From Helicobacteraceae bacterium (GTDB taxonomy: Bacteria > Campylobacterota > Campylobacteria > Campylobacterales > Sulfurimonadaceae): DNA of 8,741 nt. The position numbers and the translations under genes are program-made. The notes beneath the pieces were generated by a model, which saw only the letters and a program-made list of their open reading frames with translations, was not told the origin of the DNA and made no database searches. The stretch spans positions 1 to 8,741 of the forward strand of contig JAGXIA010000018.1 of the NCBI GenBank assembly GCA_024635885.1, given 5' to 3'. Position 1 is the first letter of the stretch; each line of letters begins with the position of its first letter. Of the stretch, positions 1 to 6,444 are shown in pieces.

Positions 1-708
1 ACCAAAAAACTCATTAACATCTTAAAAGAACGATACAACATAGTTACTAAAGAAAATCAAAACTTTATATCACTTCACTCTCACAATGAAAAATCTTTTG
101 TTGAAAAATTAGAAAAATCTTTTTTTGAACAGAATATTGTTTATGTGAGTGATGCAGGAATGCCGGGTATTAGTGATCCGGGACAAGTATTAGTCCGTTA
201 TTGCATAGATAATGGTGTCGAATATGATATTTTCCCTGGTGCAAATGCACTTTTAACAGCTTTTGTAGCGAGTGGATTTGTAGAGACTCAGATGCTCTTT
301 TACGGGTTTTTAGATCACAAAGGAACTTCAAGAAGCAGTGGACTTCAAGTTGCTCTTCATAACGGCTACACAACTATACTCTATGAGTCGCCTCACAGAC
401 TCGAAAAACTTCTTTTAGAACTAGACAAAGAAGCAGGTCAAAGAAATATATTTTTAGCAAAAGAGCTTACTAAAAAGTTTCAAAATTATTTTCATGGAAC
501 AGCGAAAGAAATTTTGACGACACTAAATGGTAATTATAGAGGTGAGTGGGTAGTAGTTATAGAAGCTGGTGCAGCACATGCCAGTAGTGCCATTAGCCAA
601 AATGATATATTAGAACTAGACTTACCTAAAAAGACTCAAGCTAAACTTATTAGTAAAATTACTGGTGAAAATACCAAAGCTTGCTATCAAAGACTGCTCG
701 AACTATAA
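1..708 (+). CDS. rsmI: 16S rRNA (cytidine-1402-2'-O)-methyltransferase RsmI, 5' end missing
   Basis: RsmI uses S-adenosylmethionine to methylate the ribose 2'-OH of C1402 in 16S rRNA, in the decoding centre of the 30S subunit; it acts in the cytoplasm. The frame is open from base 1 with no start, and the first residues (TKKLINIL) match the segment just after the family's EDTR motif, so roughly 40 N-terminal residues lie outside the window. Visible family motifs are VSDAGMPGISDPG (bases 145-183), PGANALLTA (from 235), the YESPHRL segment (about 378-400), LAKELTKKF, and GEWVVVIEAG near 541. The 235 residues present plus about 40 give the usual length. A GTG at 145 lies inside the conserved motif and is an internal valine codon, not a start. 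A short C-terminal extension (about the last 35 residues) is lysine-rich, as in other members. The TP-methylase fold is shared with cobalamin and diphthamide methylases, but the motifs here are RsmI-specific. Confidence 0.95.
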   Translation, partial: TKKLINILKERYNIVTKENQNFISLHSHNEKSFVEKLEKSFFEQNIVYVSDAGMPGISDPGQVLVRYCIDNGVEYDIFPGANALLTAFVASGFVETQMLFYGFLDHKGTSRSSGLQVALHNGYTTILYESPHRLEKLLLELDKEAGQRNIFLAKELTKKFQNYFHGTAKEILTTLNGNYRGEWVVVIEAGAAHASSAISQNDILELDLPKKTQAKLISKITGENTKACYQRLLEL

Positions 709-710
709 AT

Positions 711-721
711 TTCCACATGCC
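711..721 (+). repeat. 11-base repeat TTCCACATGCC, first of three copies
   Basis: The word TTCCACATGCC occurs on the + strand here, at 5831-5841 and at 6259-6269. The first and third copies share one extra 5' T. This copy is intergenic and its last two bases run into the hairpin after rsmI. The other two lie in the short-chain dehydrogenase gene but in different reading frames (encoding IPHA and FHMP), so the repetition is not due to a repeated peptide. An 8-base core, CACATGCC, also occurs at 575-582. No reverse-complement copy was seen. Function is unknown and chance is possible. Confidence 0.5.
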
Positions 722-734
722 TGCTATTTGCAGG
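720..734 (+). terminator. small hairpin after rsmI, possible weak terminator
   Basis: CCTGC (720-724), loop TATTT (725-729) and GCAGG (730-734) form a perfect 5-bp GC-rich stem starting 12 bases after the rsmI stop codon. The bases after the stem are AAGTTT, then an ACTTTTTACC stretch further on, so the U-tract expected of an intrinsic terminator is neither adjacent nor uninterrupted. It may attenuate readthrough from rsmI, or simply protect the 3' end of the message. Confidence 0.35.
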
Positions 735-794
735 AAGTTTATCAACTTTTTACCATAATAGCTATAAATAAATTGAATATTAAAAGTTTTTAGA

Positions 795-800
795 TAAAAT
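795..800 (+). promoter_or_regulatory. -10 box of a putative sigma-70 promoter for rlmB
   Basis: GATAAAAT (793-800) contains TAAAAT, the common Campylobacterota variant of TATAAT, in a very A/T-rich 98-base gap. There is no convincing -35 hexamer, which is usual for this group, where AT-rich upstream DNA substitutes. The box ends only 6 bases before the rlmB ATG, so transcription would begin at or within a base or two of the start codon, giving a leaderless message. The position within the hairpin-containing gap suggests it separates rlmB and the following genes from rsmI. Confidence 0.45.
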
Positions 801-806
801 ACTTTT

Positions 807-1487
807 ATGTTAATATATGCAAAACAACCAGTACATTATGTTATTGATAATTATCCAAATAAAATCAAGACTCTCTATATAGCTAAAGACCTTGAAAAAA
901 AAGAATACTCTCGTTTGATGAAAATGGGTTTTGAGGTTAAGAGAATCCCTCAAGAAGCTGCACAAAAAATGTGTAAAAATGCAAATCATCAAGGATATTT
1001 AGCTGAGGTGGATGAGTATGAACTTTATCCATTCAGTTCTTTTTTAAATAAAGATTTTATTTTAGTTTTATCGAACTTAACAGATGTTGGCAATATCGGT
1101 GCGATTGTTAGAAGTGCTTATGCTTTAGGTGTAGAGGGAATAGTCGTTTGTGGACTTAAAAATCTTTCAATTGAACCTATTCTTAGAACAAGTACCGGGG
1201 CTCTTTTTGATATGCCCTTAGCTTTAGAACATAATGTTCATGATGTTATAAACGATCTGAAAATGTCAGGATTTTGTGTCTACGGGGCTGATATGAATGG
1301 TAAAGATATAAGAGATGTAAAAGTAAAACCTAGACGTGCACTTCTTTTAGGAAGTGAAGGCGAAGGGCTTACTCCTCGTGTTATTTCTAAACTTGATGAA
1401 GCTGTCAGTATAAGTATGTCACATGAATTTGATTCTTTAAATGTTAGTGTGGCAGGAGCTATTTTGATGGATAGGATGAGGATATGA
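807..1487 (+). CDS. rlmB: 23S rRNA 2'-O-ribose methyltransferase, SpoU/TrmH family (RlmB-like)
   Basis: This is a SPOUT-class S-adenosylmethionine methyltransferase; RlmB methylates the ribose of G2251 in the 23S rRNA peptidyl-transferase centre. All three SpoU motifs are present: motif 1, NLTDVGNIGAIVRSAYALG (residues 90-108, with N96 and catalytic R102); motif 2, LLGSEGEGLTP (180-190, with E184); and motif 3, SLNVSVAGAILM (210-221), which makes the trefoil knot. Residues 1-70 are the L30e-like RNA-binding extension; the opening IYAKQPVHYVI matches the family's usual N-terminus, supporting the ATG at 807 even though no Shine-Dalgarno precedes it. The length of 226 aa is slightly short for RlmB (E. 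coli 243). The stop overlaps the next start (ATGA, 1484-1487). The exact target base is inferred: TrmH and other SpoU enzymes share the motifs, but the N-terminal extension favours RlmB. Confidence 0.9.
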   Translation: MLIYAKQPVHYVIDNYPNKIKTLYIAKDLEKKEYSRLMKMGFEVKRIPQEAAQKMCKNANHQGYLAEVDEYELYPFSSFLNKDFILVLSNLTDVGNIGAIVRSAYALGVEGIVVCGLKNLSIEPILRTSTGALFDMPLALEHNVHDVINDLKMSGFCVYGADMNGKDIRDVKVKPRRALLLGSEGEGLTPRVISKLDEAVSISMSHEFDSLNVSVAGAILMDRMRI

Positions 1488-2272
1488 GTGAAGGGATTGA
1501 CAAGTTAAAAGAGATAGGCGCCCAAAAGATACATGAGTCAACTCACATAAGCAAGCGATATATACAAGGCATGCTGCATGAGAGTTTTGATGATATGAAT
1601 AAAATCCAATTTTTGGGTTTTGTATCTATTCTTGAGAGAGAATATAGTATTAACTTAGACTCTTTAAGAGCTAAGGGAAATGAATATTTTAATGACATCA
1701 CATCCACGGAAGATAGTAAAAATAAAATTTTTATAACACCTAAAAAGAAGAGAAATTATTCATTTTTTTATATAATAATAGCCTTACTGATATTTATCGC
1801 GGTTACCGCATTTACAATAACAAATTTTTCATCAGAGGCAACAGACAAAAAAGTTGAACTACTAGACAATAATACTATAGAAAACGTTACTAAAAATATA
1901 ATACCCTTGATAGAAGAACATAACACAACTATAGAAGATGAAAATTTAAGTATTTCAGATGAAGATATTGTGCCAGAAACTGTTTTACTTCCAAAATCTT
2001 TAAAAATAATGCCAAATATTAGAGTTTGGGTAGGTTATATAGATTTGCAAACTTTTAAGAAGTATCAAATATTTGTTACAGATGAACTTATTCTTGACCC
2101 GGAGAAAGACTGGCTTTTAGTATTTGGACATGGAGATTTAAATATAGAGCTAAACTCAGAAATACAAGAGTTTAAAACTAAAAAAAATCTTAGATTTTCA
2201 TATATAGATGGAGAACTAAAAAAGATAAGCTATAGTGAATTTAAACATTTAAATAGAGATAGTGAATGGTAA
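1484..2272 (+). CDS. RodZ-like membrane protein: cytoplasmic HTH, one TM segment, periplasmic domain
   Basis: The 262-aa protein has the three-part layout of RodZ, which links MreB filaments to the cell-wall synthesis machinery. Residues about 9-63 resemble a RodZ-type helix-turn-helix (HESTHISKRYIQGMLHESFD, then a hydrophobic FLGFVSILEREYSINLDSL helix). A basic KKKR (87-90) precedes a single hydrophobic helix (about 92-114), predicting a cytoplasmic N-terminus. An acidic linker (about 115-165) leads to a compact beta-rich domain (about 172-251) containing VWVGYIDLQTFKKY and LLVFGHGDLNIEL, comparable in layout to the RodZ C-terminal domain. Translation starts inside the rlmB stop codon (ATGA); AGGA at 1473-1476 sits 7 bases upstream. 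It overlaps the following secreted-protein gene by 7 bases. The architecture is seen directly; a cell-shape role is inferred. No mreB is nearby, so a different HTH-tethered envelope function is possible. In C. jejuni the syntenic gene (Cj0152c, from memory) is annotated only as a putative membrane protein. Confidence 0.75.
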   Translation: MSEGIDKLKEIGAQKIHESTHISKRYIQGMLHESFDDMNKIQFLGFVSILEREYSINLDSLRAKGNEYFNDITSTEDSKNKIFITPKKKRNYSFFYIIIALLIFIAVTAFTITNFSSEATDKKVELLDNNTIENVTKNIIPLIEEHNTTIEDENLSISDEDIVPETVLLPKSLKIMPNIRVWVGYIDLQTFKKYQIFVTDELILDPEKDWLLVFGHGDLNIELNSEIQEFKTKKNLRFSYIDGELKKISYSEFKHLNRDSEW

Positions 2273-3102
2273 AAATATTTTTTATATTTTTACTGCTTTT
2301 TTCTTTTGCTTTTTCAAGTGAGAATTATGAAGAAGATTTACTAACGCTAAAAATTAAAACATTTATTGATAAGACTGTATATGAAAACAATAAGGCTTAC
2401 ATAGACATAATATTTTCTCCAAAATCTGATTACTATACACAAGACAGAATTGACTCTGTGAAAATTGTTGGAACCTTAAAAGACAATGGTCTTTTAAACC
2501 TTTTTTTTACAAAACCAAGAGAATTGAAACTTAGTTTTAAAACTAGCGGTTCTCCTTTGTTCTTTGTTAAAATCATGGGGGATACTCTTAGAAATATAGG
2601 TTATTATAGATATGTTACAAGAGAATCAAATTTAAATTCTTCAGAGTTTACATGGAGTATAAGTCTGGTATCTGAGTATGCAACAGATCCTTTGATTTTA
2701 CAAAAAGAACTTCAAAAAAGTGGCTGTATCATTGTAGATTTACAAAGAAATTCTCCTACTGATTGGAGCTATACAATAGATATGAGGGATGGACATTTAA
2801 GTCTAGATTCTCTGCAAGCCGGAGAACAAAATATTTTAAAAAGATCACTTTATGCTCACTGGTTAAACATTTCAAAAATAAAAAAACTTGAAATTACAAG
2901 TTCAAATAGAAATACTTGGTATCCCTACATCGCATATTATGACAGTTCTTTGCACCTTTTAAAAGTCATAAAACAAGATAAAAAAACAAAAAAAATAACT
3001 TTGAATATACCAAGGTATGCAGAGTATATAAAAATTTCGGACATTTATACACTAAAAAATATTAAAGATGAGCTTGTTTTAGATCCTGTTGGTTCCAGGT
3101 AA
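2266..3102 (+). CDS. secreted (periplasmic) protein of unknown function, conserved-synteny partner of the RodZ-like gene
   Basis: I do not recognise a characterised domain. The 278-aa product opens with a clear Sec signal peptide: MVK, a hydrophobic core IFFIFLLLFSFAF, and a likely cleavage after AFS (residues 15-17). There is no lipobox cysteine and no second membrane segment, so the mature protein should be soluble in the periplasm. An N-terminal part (about 20-155) is rich in alternating hydrophobic strands and aromatic residues, including NGLLNLFFTKP (74-84), SPLFFVKIMGDTLRNIGYY (96-114) and FTWSISLVSEY (128-138). A second part (about 155-278) starts with a GCIIVDLQRN strand, has a single cysteine (C154), and ends in a short beta/alpha segment (RYAEYIKISDIYTLKNI). 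The start overlaps the previous stop by 7 bases with a weak AGAGA (2255-2259), pointing to translational coupling with the RodZ-like protein. As I recall, Cj0151c of C. jejuni occupies the same place and is called periplasmic. A shared envelope role is inference. Confidence 0.8.
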   Translation: MVKIFFIFLLLFSFAFSSENYEEDLLTLKIKTFIDKTVYENNKAYIDIIFSPKSDYYTQDRIDSVKIVGTLKDNGLLNLFFTKPRELKLSFKTSGSPLFFVKIMGDTLRNIGYYRYVTRESNLNSSEFTWSISLVSEYATDPLILQKELQKSGCIIVDLQRNSPTDWSYTIDMRDGHLSLDSLQAGEQNILKRSLYAHWLNISKIKKLEITSSNRNTWYPYIAYYDSSLHLLKVIKQDKKTKKITLNIPRYAEYIKISDIYTLKNIKDELVLDPVGSR

Positions 3103-3132
3103 CAATATATTATCTTGTTCTAAATATTTTTC

Positions 3133-3140
3133 GCTAAAAT
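3133..3140 (+). promoter_or_regulatory. extended -10 promoter element upstream of the aminotransferase gene
   Basis: GCTAAAAT (3133-3140) follows a T-rich run (AAATATTTTT, 3122-3131) in the 74-base gap after the periplasmic-protein gene. This is typical of Campylobacterota sigma-70 promoters, which depend on the -10 box and upstream AT-rich DNA. A TTGTTC at 3115-3120 is only 14 bases from the box, too close for a good -35. A start near 3147 would leave a leader of about 30 bases that carries the AGAGG ribosome site. It probably drives the aminotransferase-hom-dehydrogenase run. Confidence 0.5.
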
Positions 3141-3162
3141 ACCGTCAATAATTTATAGAAGC

Positions 3163-3167
3163 AGAGG
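3163..3167 (+). promoter_or_regulatory. ribosome binding site supporting the GTG start of the aminotransferase
   Basis: AGAGG lies 9 bases before the GTG at 3177. The resulting N-terminus (MFDEIEFDRIKRLPKYVF) matches the conserved beginning of AlaC-type aminotransferases (the FxRIxRLPxYVF stretch), so the GTG rather than a downstream ATG is the start. Confidence 0.6.
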
Positions 3168-3176
3168 TAACTAAAC

Positions 3177-4397
3177 GTGTTTGATGAAATTGAATTTGAC
3201 AGAATTAAAAGACTTCCTAAATATGTATTTGCGGAAGTAAATGAACTTAAAATGGCTGAGCGTAGAGCTGGTGCCGATGTAATTGATTTTTCTATGGGTA
3301 ATCCAGATGGAGATACTCCTGAACATATTCGTGAAAAATTAGTAGAATCTGCTCAAAAAACGAAGACACATGGTTATTCAACTTCAAAAGGAATTCCAAA
3401 ACTTCTTGCTGCAATTTCTGGGTGGTACAAGCGTCGTTACGGAGTTGATTTAGACCCAATGACTGAATGTGTCGCAACTATGGGTTCAAAAGAAGGTTAT
3501 GCACATTTAGCGTATGCAATAACTAATCCGGGTGATGTGGCTGTTATTCCGGACCCAACTTACCCAATTCACTCTTATGCTTTTATATTGGCTGGTGGAA
3601 ATGTAATTAAATTTGGTCTGGAGTTTGATGAAGATTACAAAGTTGATGAGCCTAAATTTTTTGAAAATTTAGAGAGAGTTTTTAAAGAGACTTCTCCTAG
3701 ACCGAAATATGTTTTAGTCAACTTTCCACATAACCCATCTACTGCGACTGTAACTCCTGAGTTTTATGTGAAACTGGTTGCTATGGCTAAAAAAGAGAGA
3801 TTTTACATTATTTCAGATATTGCGTACGGTGATATCACTTTTGGCGGTTATGTAACACCTTCTATTATGAGTGTTCCCGGTGCTAAAGATGTTGCAGTGG
3901 AGTCTTTTACCCTTTCAAAGAGCTACAATATGGCTGGTTGGAGAGTTGGTTTCTTTGTTGGAAACAAAAAACTTATCGGAGCACTGCAAAAAATTAAGTC
4001 ATGGTTAGATTATGGTATGTTTACCCCTATTCAAGTTGCAGCGACAGTCGCATTAAATGGCGACCAACAGTGTGTTAAAGATATAGTAGATAAGTATGAT
4101 CACCGCCAAGATATCTTGATTGACGCATTTGATCGTGTTGGTTGGCACATCAGAAAAAATCAGGCAAGTATGTTTGTTTGGGCTAAACTACCAGAATGTG
4201 TACAACATCTTGGTTCATTAGAATTTTCAAAAAGATTACTAAAAGAAGCTAAGGTTGCAGTAGCTCCAGGTATTGGTTTTGGTGAATATGGAGAAGGTTA
4301 TGTTCGTATAGCTTTAATAGAGAATGACAATCGTATCCGTCAAGCAGCGAGAAATATTAAAGAATTTTTAAAACAGTTTGACTGCGAAGAGAAGTAG
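3177..4397 (+). CDS. alaC: PLP-dependent class I aminotransferase, AlaC-like (alanine/glutamate-pyruvate type)
   Basis: This is a fold-type I, PLP-dependent aminotransferase that moves an amino group between an amino acid and a 2-oxoacid in the cytosol. The 406-aa protein carries the PLP lysine K248 in TLSKSYNMAGWRVGF, with R256 for the cofactor phosphate; N186 (NFPHNPST), D214 and Y217 (SDIAYGD) contact the PLP ring; R377 (GYVRIAL) should bind the substrate carboxylate. The stretches IDFSMGNPDGDTP (36-48), THGYSTSKGIPKL (64-76), ATMGSKEGYAHL (100-111), IPDPTYPIH (124-132) and SPGIGFGEYG-like APGIGFGEYG (363-372) match E. coli AlaC from end to end. It is often annotated in this phylum as aspartate aminotransferase or LL-diaminopimelate aminotransferase. 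The hom gene 32 bases downstream makes an aspartate-family role tempting, but the motifs favour the AlaC group. The substrate is therefore uncertain; the family assignment is not. Confidence 0.85.
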   Translation: MFDEIEFDRIKRLPKYVFAEVNELKMAERRAGADVIDFSMGNPDGDTPEHIREKLVESAQKTKTHGYSTSKGIPKLLAAISGWYKRRYGVDLDPMTECVATMGSKEGYAHLAYAITNPGDVAVIPDPTYPIHSYAFILAGGNVIKFGLEFDEDYKVDEPKFFENLERVFKETSPRPKYVLVNFPHNPSTATVTPEFYVKLVAMAKKERFYIISDIAYGDITFGGYVTPSIMSVPGAKDVAVESFTLSKSYNMAGWRVGFFVGNKKLIGALQKIKSWLDYGMFTPIQVAATVALNGDQQCVKDIVDKYDHRQDILIDAFDRVGWHIRKNQASMFVWAKLPECVQHLGSLEFSKRLLKEAKVAVAPGIGFGEYGEGYVRIALIENDNRIRQAARNIKEFLKQFDCEEK

Positions 4398-4429
4398 AAA
4401 ATTAGCGTTAAGGTAGACAAAGGAATTAA

Positions 4430-5689
4430 ATGATAAAAGTCGGAATTATTGGTGTTGGAACAGTAGGAACAAGTGTAGCCCAAATCTTAAAAGATAATGC
4501 TGATATTATAAGTGCTCGTGCCGGTATTGATATAGTTGCTTCTAAAGGTGTTGTTAAAAACCTCAAGAAAGACAGAGGTCTCGATCTGGTCCTAACAGAT
4601 AAAATTGATGATATTTTAGATGATCCTGAAATCGATATTGTAGTTGAACTTATGGGTGGGGTTGAAGAGGCTTTTGAAGTTGTAAAAAAAGCACTTAGAA
4701 ATGGTAAAGCTGTAGTAACGGCAAACAAAGCACTTTTGGCATATCACCGTTATGAACTTCAAGAAATTGCTCAAGATATTGCTTTTGAATATGAGGCTTC
4801 CGTTGCCGGAGGTATTCCTATTATTAATGCTCTTCGTGATGGACTCTCAGCTAACCATATAGAGTCAATTCTTGGAATTATGAATGGTACTTCTAACTAT
4901 ATGATGACAAAAATGGCTAAAGATGGAATAGCTTATGATACTATACTTAAAGAAGCACAAGAACTGGGTTACGCTGAAGCTGATCCGACTTTTGATGTAG
5001 GCGGCTTTGATGCAGCGCATAAACTTCTTATTCTTGCCAGTATTGCATACGGTATAAATGCTAAACCTGAAGATATCTTAATTGAGGGAATTGAGCAGGT
5101 TACTCAAGATGATATCTCTTTTGCAGAAGAATTTGGTTATGCGATTAAACTTTTAGGTATTGCTAAAAAAGATGGCAGTGAAGTTGAACTTCGTGTTCAT
5201 GCTTCTCTTATTTCTAAAGATGAAATGATTGCTAAAATAGACGGTGTGATGAATGCAATCAGTGTTGTTGGAGATAAAGTCGGCGAAACACTTTACTATG
5301 GTCCTGGGGCTGGCGGAGATGCTACTGCTTCTGCTGTAGTAGCAAATATCATTGATATTGCTAGAAGTGGTAAAAGCACTCCGATGCTTGGTTTTGACAA
5401 GGCTTTAAAAGGAAAACTGACTTTAAAGCCTTCAGATATGATTGAGACAAAATACTATCTTCGTATAAATGTTTCAGATAAAACAGGTGTATTAGCCCGT
5501 ATTGCTAAAATATTTGAAGATAATAATATTTCAATAGAGACTATGCTTCAACGCCCGGCTTCTTCTGATTCAGCTAACTTACTTATATCTACTCACGAAG
5601 CTGTTGAAAGAGATATACAAAAGATGATAAAAGAGATAGCAAGCCTAGATTTTGTAAACTCAACTCCTGTAATGATCAGGATAGTATAA
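4430..5689 (+). CDS. hom: homoserine dehydrogenase with C-terminal ACT domain
   Basis: Hom reduces L-aspartate 4-semialdehyde to L-homoserine with NAD(P)H, committing aspartate carbon to threonine, methionine and (via threonine) isoleucine. The 419-aa protein has a Rossmann nucleotide-binding loop, GIIGVGTVGTSV (5-16); a VTANKALLA segment (96-104, K100); the EASVAGGIPII motif (122-132); GIMNGTSNYM (149-158); and the signature GYAEADPTFDVGGFDAAHKL (180-199), with D194 and K198 as likely catalytic residues. Residues about 342-419 form an ACT domain (YLRINVSDKTGVLARIAKIF), which usually mediates feedback inhibition by threonine. It is a monofunctional enzyme with no aspartokinase domain, and the length is normal. 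AAGGA (4420-4424) sits 5 bases before the ATG. The gap to the upstream aminotransferase is 32 bases and to the downstream gene 8 bases, consistent with one transcript. Confidence 0.96.
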   Translation: MIKVGIIGVGTVGTSVAQILKDNADIISARAGIDIVASKGVVKNLKKDRGLDLVLTDKIDDILDDPEIDIVVELMGGVEEAFEVVKKALRNGKAVVTANKALLAYHRYELQEIAQDIAFEYEASVAGGIPIINALRDGLSANHIESILGIMNGTSNYMMTKMAKDGIAYDTILKEAQELGYAEADPTFDVGGFDAAHKLLILASIAYGINAKPEDILIEGIEQVTQDDISFAEEFGYAIKLLGIAKKDGSEVELRVHASLISKDEMIAKIDGVMNAISVVGDKVGETLYYGPGAGGDATASAVVANIIDIARSGKSTPMLGFDKALKGKLTLKPSDMIETKYYLRINVSDKTGVLARIAKIFEDNNISIETMLQRPASSDSANLLISTHEAVERDIQKMIKEIASLDFVNSTPVMIRIV

Positions 5690-5697
5690 GTAAATAA

Positions 5698-6429
5698 GTG
5701 AAAATACTAATAACCGGCGCCAGCAGTGGAATAGGCGAAGAGCTGGCTCGAGTTTATGCGAGTCCGCAAAATAAGCTTATTCTCCTGGCACGACGAGAAG
5801 AACGGCTTAAAAATTTAGCCGATGAATTAATTCCACATGCCAAGAGTGTTGAGATAATTGTAGCTGATGTTACTCTTTTTGATGAGCTTCAAGAAAAAAT
5901 AAAACTAATCGGCCCTGTTGACATGGTTATACTTAATGCAGGTATCTCCATCGGTCATTCTCAGAGCATTACCCCTTTTAAAGAATTTAAAAAACTTTAC
6001 GACGTAAACTTACTCTCAAACCATGCTATTTTAGAAATCTTACTACCCCATTTTATCGCGCAAAAAAGCGGTAAAATAGTTTTTATATCTTCTCTTGCCT
6101 CACTTATCTCTATGCCCAGCGCTAAAGCCTACAGTTCATCAAAAAGAGCTTTGAATGCTTACGCAGAAGGAATTAGATATAAGTTTAAAAACAGGGGCAT
6201 AAAAGTTGTAACAATACTTCCTGGATTTATAAAGAGTGAACTGACAGATAAAAATAGTTTCCACATGCCATTTCTTTTAAGTACAGAGCAAGGCGCACAG
6301 AAAATAAAACATGCAATAGACAAAGAAAAAAGATTTTATGCTTTTCCGCTTAGGTTTTATTTAATTATTTCACTTTTGAACTTACTTCCGCAATTTTTAA
6401 GAGATAAGATTGTAAACTTCATCAATTAA
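5698..6429 (+). CDS. classical short-chain dehydrogenase/reductase (SDR), substrate unknown
   Basis: This is a cytosolic NAD(P)-dependent oxidoreductase of the classical SDR type. The 243-aa protein has the cofactor loop TGASSGIGEELA (6-17), basic residues AARREER-like (ARREERL, 31-37) after the second strand, which favour NADPH, an ADV (56-58), the LNAG motif (79-82), and the catalytic set N104, S132, Y145 and K149 (YSSSK), followed by LPGFIKSELT (174-183). The last 35 residues (PLRFYLIISLLNLLPQFL) are hydrophobic, suggesting membrane association or a hydrophobic substrate. The start is GTG at 5698: the protein begins directly with the first beta strand, and no upstream alternative is possible after hom. 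No Shine-Dalgarno is well placed (AGGA at 5678-5681 is 16 bases away), so translation may rely on termination-reinitiation from hom, whose stop is 8 bases upstream. Two copies of an 11-base repeat lie within it. Nothing in the context identifies the substrate. Confidence 0.9.
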   Translation: MKILITGASSGIGEELARVYASPQNKLILLARREERLKNLADELIPHAKSVEIIVADVTLFDELQEKIKLIGPVDMVILNAGISIGHSQSITPFKEFKKLYDVNLLSNHAILEILLPHFIAQKSGKIVFISSLASLISMPSAKAYSSSKRALNAYAEGIRYKFKNRGIKVVTILPGFIKSELTDKNSFHMPFLLSTEQGAQKIKHAIDKEKRFYAFPLRFYLIISLLNLLPQFLRDKIVNFIN

Positions 6430-6444
6430 ATTTGGGAAGTTTTT

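Noticed and set aside
145..708. RsmI as a short gene starting at the GTG at 145
   Set aside because: The frame is open back to base 1 and already encodes RsmI-like sequence (TKKLINIL and onward). The GTG falls inside the conserved VSDAG motif, so the gene is cut by the window edge, not short.
3101..3119. AACAA...TTGTT inverted repeat as a terminator after the periplasmic-protein gene
   Set aside because: The stem is only five A/T-rich pairs with a 9-base loop and no adjacent T-run of terminator type. It is too weak to call in this base composition.
4426..4728. 100-codon open frame on the - strand opposite the start of hom
   Set aside because: It lies entirely over the strongly supported hom Rossmann domain, has serine/threonine-rich low-complexity content typical of an antisense shadow, and has no ribosome site or partner.
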